Source: Gemmatimonadota bacterium (GTDB lineage Bacteria; JBHIER01; G020348925). Taken from it: 42,848 nucleotides of DNA. The position numbers and the translations under genes were made by a program. This document shows, piece after piece, positions 32,826 to 39,522 of this stretch. The notes beneath the pieces were generated by a model. It ran no database searches. It was not told the origin of the DNA and was given only the letters and a program-made list of their open reading frames with translations. Where the stretch lies: the NCBI GenBank assembly GCA_020348925.1, contig CP070758.1:1251317-1294164 (forward strand). The letters run 5' to 3'. Every line of letters begins with the position of its first letter. Position 1 is the stretch's first letter.

Positions 32826-34631
32826 TCAATCCTTCACACACCGAACCGATAACCCAGTTCGCTTATCGCTGCTGCCACCGCGGAAGACCATTGAATTAAA
32901 GTAACCCAGGGACCGGGACCAACCTTGATAACTATTGCTATCTGTCGAACACCAGAAGGCGGCGAAGCTGCCCATAACAGCGAACTTCCCATCCCAGTGG
33001 CGGCTGCCACCAGGCAACGCGGAAAAACCGCTTTCGTTTGTGGCTCCGGTGTTAGGATCCTCCCAATGCGCTGTACCGGTTTCTTTCAGTTTGCCACCTT
33101 CATCTGTCCCACGCAATCCAGCAGCATCAGCTTCCTCCTGGCTCATACCCAAATACATTTCCAGTTGCTTCCACTCATCATCACTGGGTACATGCCAACC
33201 ACCGGGAGCAATATTTCCACTGTCGTTTACTGCATACCAGTTGTACAATCGCCCATATGTGGTTGCATTATTAGAATTGTTTTCATAATTGCAGTACGCC
33301 CCGGTTGACAGATTGCTCCAATCTGTGGAATCTGTGATTATGGGTATTGTCGCACCATTGCGGAAGCGGGTTACTTTCAGGTTCTCGGCCATCCATACTT
33401 GTGTACCAATAGTTACGGTTTGATATACATTTCCGTCTATGTCGGTTACGGTATTGCCGCCTGTTGATATGGTGAAAGTTGAAATATTTGACCAGTAACC
33501 CCAATTGCCATGGTGTCCCTTAGCACGGACCTTCCAGTGATAAGTGTCGTTTGAAAGTGAAATGGGAGACAGATATATCGATTCTTCGAGATCACTTTGG
33601 TGGATTTCTGGATTGCTGCTAAAATCGTTGGTGTTGTCTACAATTAGCTCGTACGCAATAGCGCCCACAATGTCATCCCATTCAAAGATGGGATTTATGT
33701 CACTTATTGTGCTCTCATTGGATGGTAAGATTAACTCAGGAGTTTTCGGTACTGGAAATGTGACTATAATGCTACCAACAAGATCTCCATCAGGGCTACT
33801 CATTATGTGATAAACATCATAGTGATCAGGTTCTTCCCAGCCTGAAATCTCTCCCCATACATCACTTATTGTGCCTGCATAGTCTGAGATAGCACTTCCG
33901 AATGTTCCAACTCCTGCTAATTCCATTATGAAGAGATATATTTCGCTCTGAGCGTCAATTTCTTCCTTGGTGAATCTTCCTATCTCTATCCAGTTCTCAC
34001 TATTTTCAGCATGTTCGATAAAATTTTGAATGGCTTGACCTTCATCAGACGAGTTTTCGATCACGCTAAATTCCGGTTCACAGGAAGTGTTCAATGAACA
34101 AACAGCAATATCGTGTGTGCTATTATGGGAATATATTTTTAAAGAGGCTTTGTAGTTAACGCTTTCATCTTCAACGATGAATACCTCGCAATCATCATAA
34201 TCCCAAAACCATACATGCAAATCAGGAACCGGATCACCGCCAAGGTTTCTAACGCGAACTTCAACTTGTTCGTCGGTAGAATTATCTGTAAAGTGTACTA
34301 TCCCATCTTGGTCTGTGGTTCCTTCTTTGATTAACTTGCGACACTCATCATTCCCAAGAATGATATTTGCAATTTTCACTATATCAAGCAAGTCAACATT
34401 TCCATCTCCATTACAATTGCCCATTGATGCATTACAATCAGCTCTCCAAAATTCATTGTTGTCAGGCGTTTTAGTTCCTAAAACAATGTTAACCGTTTCT
34501 AAAATATCCAAAAGGTCTACCGTTCCGTCATTATTAACATCACCTTTTTCGCCCTCGTACGGCTGAGCCAAGAGATTAATGGGGAGGCATACTAAAAGGG
34601 CAAATACGAGTACTATTGATTTGAAGATCAT
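32826..34631 (-). CDS. Dockerin-FISUMP secreted protein with a ~290-residue insertion
   Basis: 601 residues. The ATG at 34631 follows GAGGTGTGCCA, the same context as the sister at 27466; an upstream in-frame GTG lies within that site. Signal peptide to about LLAQ; dockerin ~30-95 (GDVNNDGTVDLLDILETVNI). Residues ~97-390 are an insertion absent from the sister: a beta-rich part (VEVRVRNLGGDPVPDLHVWF), a helical part, and a fibronectin-III-like domain (TPELILPSNESTISDINPIF, YHWKVRAKG). The FISUMP domain (~395-601) is closest to the one at the left window end: YGRLYNWYAV, EWKQLEMYLGMSQ, NESGFSALPGG, GLSVRCVKD. Function unknown. Confidence 0.92.
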   Translation of the reverse strand: MIFKSIVLVFALLVCLPINLLAQPYEGEKGDVNNDGTVDLLDILETVNIVLGTKTPDNNEFWRADCNASMGNCNGDGNVDLLDIVKIANIILGNDECRKLIKEGTTDQDGIVHFTDNSTDEQVEVRVRNLGGDPVPDLHVWFWDYDDCEVFIVEDESVNYKASLKIYSHNSTHDIAVCSLNTSCEPEFSVIENSSDEGQAIQNFIEHAENSENWIEIGRFTKEEIDAQSEIYLFIMELAGVGTFGSAISDYAGTISDVWGEISGWEEPDHYDVYHIMSSPDGDLVGSIIVTFPVPKTPELILPSNESTISDINPIFEWDDIVGAIAYELIVDNTNDFSSNPEIHQSDLEESIYLSPISLSNDTYHWKVRAKGHHGNWGYWSNISTFTISTGGNTVTDIDGNVYQTVTIGTQVWMAENLKVTRFRNGATIPIITDSTDWSNLSTGAYCNYENNSNNATTYGRLYNWYAVNDSGNIAPGGWHVPSDDEWKQLEMYLGMSQEEADAAGLRGTDEGGKLKETGTAHWEDPNTGATNESGFSALPGGSRHWDGKFAVMGSFAAFWCSTDSNSYQGWSRSLGYFNSMVFRGGSSDKRTGLSVRCVKD

Positions 34632-35345
34632 TGGCACACCTCAACAAGTAAGAAATTTAATATTAGACAAAGAAGCCTGTACACAATCAAGAATAGTATA
34701 ATTTCAGGAGTATGTCAAGGGGAAATAATAGCCCTACCAAAATTGTGACCAATTTGTGACCATAACGATGTGAAAACATCGGAAAAGATGGGAAAAGACA
34801 AGAAAAGCAAATCCAAATTAAATCATTATGATTCTCTGTAGTTACATGAATCACTTGGATTTATCGGAATCGTCTTTTTCGGATATCTTATCCGAGGCGA
34901 TTAATTCAAAAATTTTACTGCTTATAGAAATGATATATTTTGATCATCAGGCCAAAGAACCTCTTTATTCTGGGGCAGAGGCCCAATAAAATTCTGCATT
35001 GGGATGTGCATCCCAGGATTATCTCATGAGATATTGTTGACTTCCTCAAGTATTCTACTCGAGATGCGTTCTCGAGGTATACATGAATCCCCATCAATTT
35101 CAATGAATTCGCCTCAAGCCTCTTTTACAATATTTTCCTTGACAAACAATAATAATAGCGCTTATTTAGTAAAGATATAGAAAAATCACCTTTTATAAAT
35201 AGGGAGGTGATGTATATCCGATCTTTGTCAATGCTTACACCTTTTTTGTTCACTTTACAGGATTTATCTTTGGGATTGTGTGCAGAACAAAACAATCCGG
35301 GAGAATTTTATCGTCACAATAATTCCTTCAATCAGGAGGTGTCTC
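34632..35345. other. Long intergenic region with short repeats, no gene
   Basis: About 710 bases. It holds TTGTGACC-AA-TTTGTGACC at 34743-34762 (also at 19261) and a dyad TCGGATA-TCT-TATCCGA at 34879-34895, nearly repeated at 19170-19185. Near 35207 a GGGAGGTGATG opens a short frame with no recognisable domain that overruns the next gene start; it is not called. This is the divergent promoter region between the FISUMP gene and the VCBS gene. Confidence 0.5.
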
Positions 35346-37238
35346 ATGTTAAGAGTTTTTCTTATGTCTGCGGCAGTGGTCCTTTGCGCATCCGCTCTCG
35401 TTGCCCAGGATGCGATCTGGCAGCAGGAATATCAGGCCAGTCTTGAGGGGGAGATGACGTGTGCTTATTCCGGAGGATTCCAGTACGCCAAGCCGGTTTT
35501 GGTTGATATCGACGACGATGGTGATCTCGACCTCTTTGTCGGAGAGCGCTATATGGGTATCGATTTTATCCGTAATGACGGTGATGGGACGCATCCTCTG
35601 TGGACCTTTGTTGATAGGAGTTTTTTACCGCTTTACGGTGATTACTTTGCGCCGTCTTTTTGCGACATCGATGCGGACGGTGATCAGGATGCGTTCATCG
35701 GCAGCTGGGACGGCCAGATACGGTACTATCGGAACAACGGCAACAGCACTTCGCCGATCTGGACCCTGGAGACGGAAATGTTTGATTCCATAAAAGTGGA
35801 ATATCATTCGACACCCACTTTCTGCGACATTGATGCTGACAGCGATTACGATCTGTTTCTCGGAACGAACGAAGGAAATGTCCACTTCTACCGAAATGAT
35901 GGCACGCCCGCGGTTTACTCCTTCACTCTTGTGGACGAATTCTACGTTACAGCCGCGTCAGGACAATACGGTCCTCCGACATTTGCCGATATAGACAATG
36001 ATCTTGATTACGACCTGTTTGTCGGAACGAATCGGAATCTCTATTTCTTTCGAAATGAGGGCGATCCAATCAATAGCGCGATGACATTGGAGTCCACACG
36101 ATATGCCGATATCAGGACAATGCATAACTGTTACGCAACTTTTGGGGATATTGACAGCGATGGGGATCTGGACTTGCTCCTGGGTGATGCCTTTGTGGGG
36201 CTCACGTACTATAAAAATATTGGAAATGCGGATTCGGCCGCCTGGCAGCTGGCCGATGAATTCTACGCGACTATCGACGTGACCTACCCTGGCTATCCTG
36301 CCATTGCGGACATTGACGGGGACAGTGATTTCGACCTGTTCATGGGGAGATATTATGATGGCATTTACATGTTTACAAACGCGGGAACAAGGAGAGCCGA
36401 GGCCTGGGTCCTCCAACAGGACGTTATAGTGGAACAAGGGAGTCTCCCGGCATTGTGTGATATTGACGGCGATGATGATCTCGACCTTTTTTGCGGTCAC
36501 ATCAATGGAACGCTCCTTTTCTATGAAAACATCGGTACCGTCCAGGAGCCGCTTTGGGCAGACGCTGTGGAAAATTATAACAGTATTAATACCGGGGATT
36601 ATTGCTCGCCGGTATTCTGCGACATAAATGATGATGGTGATTTTGACCTCTTTGTCGGCAAAGGAGACGGCACGCTCAGTTATTACGAAAATACCGGAGA
36701 TGCCACCTCCCCACAGTGGGCGGTAGCTGATCCCTTTTACTTCCAGATCGATCCTGGGGCGAGAAGTAAACCCGAATTCTGTGATATCGATCGAGATGGA
36801 GACTTCGATCTTTTCATAGGAAAAAATGACGGAAGGATTTCCTTTTATAGAAATGAAGGGAACGTGAGCTCACCCTCATTCACACTGGAAACCGCATACT
36901 ATGATTCAATTCAATTTCAAGGACAACTGAAGCCGGTTTTCGCCGACATCGATGGAGACGGTGATCAGGATCTTTTCGCAGGTGACGAAGATGGTGGCCT
37001 GCACTTCTGGCGGAATTTGATTTTGGAGCCTCAGGCGATAGCACGCGGCGACTGCAACGGCGACGGGGATGTCGATCTTCTGGATATCATAACATCGGCC
37101 AACCACATTCTTGGATTCACGACCCTTGTGGGGGACGTCCTCTGGGCGGCCGATTGCAACGATGACGGTGAAATCGATCTTTTCGATCTCATCGGCATTG
37201 CCAACGTGATTCTGGGTCTGGGCGAATGCGAGCCGTGA
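35346..37238 (+). CDS. Secreted VCBS/FG-GAP repeat protein with C-terminal dockerin
   Basis: 630 residues. The ATG at 35346 follows CAGGAGGTGTCTC and yields a clean signal peptide (MLRVFLMSAAVVLCASALVA/Q). Ten VCBS/FG-GAP repeats follow with calcium-type cores: DIDDDGDLDLFVGE, DIDADGDQDAFIGS, DIDADSDYDLFLGT, DIDSDGDLDLLLGD, DIDGDDDLDLFCGH, DINDDGDFDLFVGK, DIDRDGDFDLFIGK, DIDGDGDQDLFAGD and two more, each followed by FYRNxG-type elements. A dockerin (GDCNGDGDVDLLDIITSANH, DCNDDGEIDLFDLIGIANVI) closes the protein. A propeller, probably extracellular and calcium-binding; ligand unknown. Confidence 0.93.
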   Translation: MLRVFLMSAAVVLCASALVAQDAIWQQEYQASLEGEMTCAYSGGFQYAKPVLVDIDDDGDLDLFVGERYMGIDFIRNDGDGTHPLWTFVDRSFLPLYGDYFAPSFCDIDADGDQDAFIGSWDGQIRYYRNNGNSTSPIWTLETEMFDSIKVEYHSTPTFCDIDADSDYDLFLGTNEGNVHFYRNDGTPAVYSFTLVDEFYVTAASGQYGPPTFADIDNDLDYDLFVGTNRNLYFFRNEGDPINSAMTLESTRYADIRTMHNCYATFGDIDSDGDLDLLLGDAFVGLTYYKNIGNADSAAWQLADEFYATIDVTYPGYPAIADIDGDSDFDLFMGRYYDGIYMFTNAGTRRAEAWVLQQDVIVEQGSLPALCDIDGDDDLDLFCGHINGTLLFYENIGTVQEPLWADAVENYNSINTGDYCSPVFCDINDDGDFDLFVGKGDGTLSYYENTGDATSPQWAVADPFYFQIDPGARSKPEFCDIDRDGDFDLFIGKNDGRISFYRNEGNVSSPSFTLETAYYDSIQFQGQLKPVFADIDGDGDQDLFAGDEDGGLHFWRNLILEPQAIARGDCNGDGDVDLLDIITSANHILGFTTLVGDVLWAADCNDDGEIDLFDLIGIANVILGLGECEP

Positions 37239-37324
37239 TATTCGGATTTCTTGTCGCGACAGAGTGTTTTCCGTACTAAGGTGAAACCATAAACCATGAG
37301 ATATTAAACGAAAGGGGGTTTGTC

Positions 37325-38242
37325 ATGAGGAAACAAATTCTTGTCGTATCTCTCCTCATAGGAGTTTTTCTGCTTCACACGGGATTGTGGGGGCAATTGT
37401 TTGAAGAAAACTTTGATTACCTTGCAGGAGATGCGCTGACCGATCATGGCTGGACACAAATTCGATCGGGCACTCCGATAACAGTTTCAACTCCGGGTCT
37501 AACATATCCGGGTTATTCACTCTCAAGCATAGGTAATGCTGCCTCGCTAGTTACGGGTAACGGACAAGAGGTAAAAAATACATTCACCGAGCAAACGAAT
37601 GACAGTCTTTATGTCTCATTTCTGATCAATGTCGGTGAGGCAACTACTGCGAACGATGGCATATACTTTTATTTAGGTCCAACAGATATAAGTATCTTTA
37701 GTCGGCGATTGACCGCTTACGTCAGAAAAGATACCTCGGACAACTTAGCCTTTGGTGTTGCAAAAAACAGTGGTATCGGCTTTACAGGTTTTTCGTATTC
37801 AATGAATACGACACATCTCATTGTGATGAAATACAAATTTAATCCCGATACAGATGATGACGAAGTAAGTTTGTGGGTGGATCCGTTATTATCAGGTTCA
37901 GAACCTCCTCCGGATCGAACGATATCAAGCGGGAGTGATGCATCGGAGCTTGCAGAGATTGTACTCTCTCAACTCACAGCGAGTAACACTGCCCCGACAG
38001 CAGAGGTAGATGGTATACGAATAACCACCAGCTGGTTTGAAGGCCAAAGAGGCGACTGCAACGGTGACGGGGATGTCGATCTCCTGGATATTATTACGGC
38101 GGTGAATCACATTCTGGGGGTTACGGTTCTTGAGGGGGTTGATCTCTGGGCGGCCGATTGCAACGGCGACGGTGACATCGACCTCCTGGATCTCATCGGC
38201 ATTGCCAACGTGATTCTGGGCCTGGGCGAATGCGAGCCGTGA
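37325..38242 (+). CDS. Secreted lectin-like (jelly-roll) protein with dockerin
   Basis: 305 residues behind GAAAGGGGGTTTGTC, 86 bp after the VCBS gene and probably co-transcribed. Signal peptide to about GLWGQ. Residues ~22-235 look like a concanavalin/LamG-type sandwich (LFEENFDYLAGDALTDHGW, SLYVSF-like strands, TAEVDGIRITTSW). The remainder is a dockerin (GDCNGDGDVDLLDIITAVNH, DCNGDGDIDLLDLIGIANVI) whose DNA is almost identical to that of the preceding gene, including the ending GLGECEP, pointing to recent duplication or gene conversion. The ligand is not known. Confidence 0.85.
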   Translation: MRKQILVVSLLIGVFLLHTGLWGQLFEENFDYLAGDALTDHGWTQIRSGTPITVSTPGLTYPGYSLSSIGNAASLVTGNGQEVKNTFTEQTNDSLYVSFLINVGEATTANDGIYFYLGPTDISIFSRRLTAYVRKDTSDNLAFGVAKNSGIGFTGFSYSMNTTHLIVMKYKFNPDTDDDEVSLWVDPLLSGSEPPPDRTISSGSDASELAEIVLSQLTASNTAPTAEVDGIRITTSWFEGQRGDCNGDGDVDLLDIITAVNHILGVTVLEGVDLWAADCNGDGDIDLLDLIGIANVILGLGECEP

Positions 38243-38329
38243 TTTTTTGTGATTTTCGAGTCGAACCTCAGAAGGGCTCAATATTGGGGGTGAAAATTCT
38301 GAAGAAGGTCTTGTAATGGAGGATCCCTT

Positions 38330-39121
38330 GTGAAACGGTTCTTTATCCCTTTCCAGATGGTCTTAGCTATCGTTGTGATTGTAACGTGCCCTGTACGGGA
38401 TGCTGGGGCCACCAATGCACTCTCTGTTGTGAGCAATACTTATCCTTCGGGGACGAGGGCAATTGAGGTCGCCGTAACCCTGACCAATGACGACGCCGTC
38501 TGGGGGGTTCAATTTTATCTCCGCGATACACCGGATGTATTTACTGGGGATTCGGTATTGTCATTACTGGAGGATGATGATTTTGTGGTTCAAGGGAATG
38601 ATGTTGGCGGTGTGTATCGTGTCATCTTCCTCAACATCTCGCTGAACGATATACCATCAGGATCTTTTCAGACGATTTGTACAGTACAATATACTGTGGA
38701 GCCGGAATTTCAAGGGGCCGTGGAGTTGGATCTTTCGAATATTGAATTGATAAACAGGCACGGTCAATATATGGATGTGGTGACTTCAAAGGGAGTGATC
38801 ACCATTGGTGGTAGTACGTATCTCACCGAGGACATAACCATCGGAGAACATTTCCCAGCATCCTTCTTGCTTATGCAGAATGCACCGAATCCATTCAATT
38901 CCGAAACAAGCATCACTTTCGGGTTGCCTGTGAGTACAAGGGTAACGCTCACGATATACAACCTCTTGGGTCAGGCGATGCAGACGTTGGTCGATTCAGA
39001 ATTGACCCCCGGTTATTTTACCATCCCTTGGAATGTCCAGGATACTCCAAGTGGTGTCTACCTGTACACGATGAAAGCAAACGGTTTTCAAGAGACAAAA
39101 AGAATGCTCCTGCTGAGATGA
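38330..39121 (+). CDS. Secreted cohesin-like protein with C-terminal sorting domain
   Basis: 263 residues from a GTG start behind ATGGAGGATCCC. Signal peptide to about DAGA/T. Residues ~28-165 have the strand pattern of a cohesin-type domain (AIEVAVTLTNDDAVWGVQFY, VYRVIFLNISLNDIPSGS, TICTVQYTVEPEFQGAVEL). The CTD occupies ~178-263 (LLMQNAPNPFNSETSI, YNLLGQAMQTLVD, TKRMLLLR). With a surface-sorting tail and a cohesin-like module it is a candidate surface docking protein for the dockerin proteins encoded beside it. That pairing is inference; cohesin assignment is by pattern only. Confidence 0.75.
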   Translation: MKRFFIPFQMVLAIVVIVTCPVRDAGATNALSVVSNTYPSGTRAIEVAVTLTNDDAVWGVQFYLRDTPDVFTGDSVLSLLEDDDFVVQGNDVGGVYRVIFLNISLNDIPSGSFQTICTVQYTVEPEFQGAVELDLSNIELINRHGQYMDVVTSKGVITIGGSTYLTEDITIGEHFPASFLLMQNAPNPFNSETSITFGLPVSTRVTLTIYNLLGQAMQTLVDSELTPGYFTIPWNVQDTPSGVYLYTMKANGFQETKRMLLLR

Positions 39122-39265
39122 TTCCTCCTCAATTTGGTTGAATCCGTAGAACTTTCCATGATGTTGTGAATACCTCAATACTCTTTGAAATCCTTCCCCT
39201 TTGACAACCATCGGTCTTTAAGTTCGCATTTTCGAATTCATAAAATTACCCGGACGTCAGGTTCC

Positions 39266-39292
39266 AAGTGAGTCGATTTGAACTCACTTTTT
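39266..39292 (+). terminator. Intrinsic terminator
   Basis: AAGTGAGT (39266-39273) and ACTCACTT (39282-39289) form a perfect 8-bp stem with an 8-base loop, followed by TTT before a C. It lies ~145 bp after the cohesin-like gene and before the LVIVD gene. The rest of 39122-39522 shows only the ribosome-binding site TAAGGAGGTCC at its right end. Confidence 0.6.
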
Positions 39293-39522
39293 CCGTTTGT
39301 GTGTCCAAAAGGATTCTCTATGATTCTTTTGAATGCCGTATTGTATGGTGGCCACGAGATGAGATGTTTCTTCTAATATGTTGCAATAGAGAGCATTCGG
39401 TTAATGATCTTAAATAGTGTTCTGACGAAAATGGACTGGCATGCTATTTGCAAATAGTTTTTCGTTACGACGCGGTTTTGAACAACAAGAGGGAAAAAAC
39501 GTGAAATGGTAAGGAGGTCCAC

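Noticed and set aside
35207-35446. 79-codon frame with a good ribosome-binding site before the VCBS gene
   Set aside because: The peptide is not recognisable and overruns the well-supported start and signal peptide of the VCBS gene in another frame; a leader peptide cannot be excluded but is unsupported.
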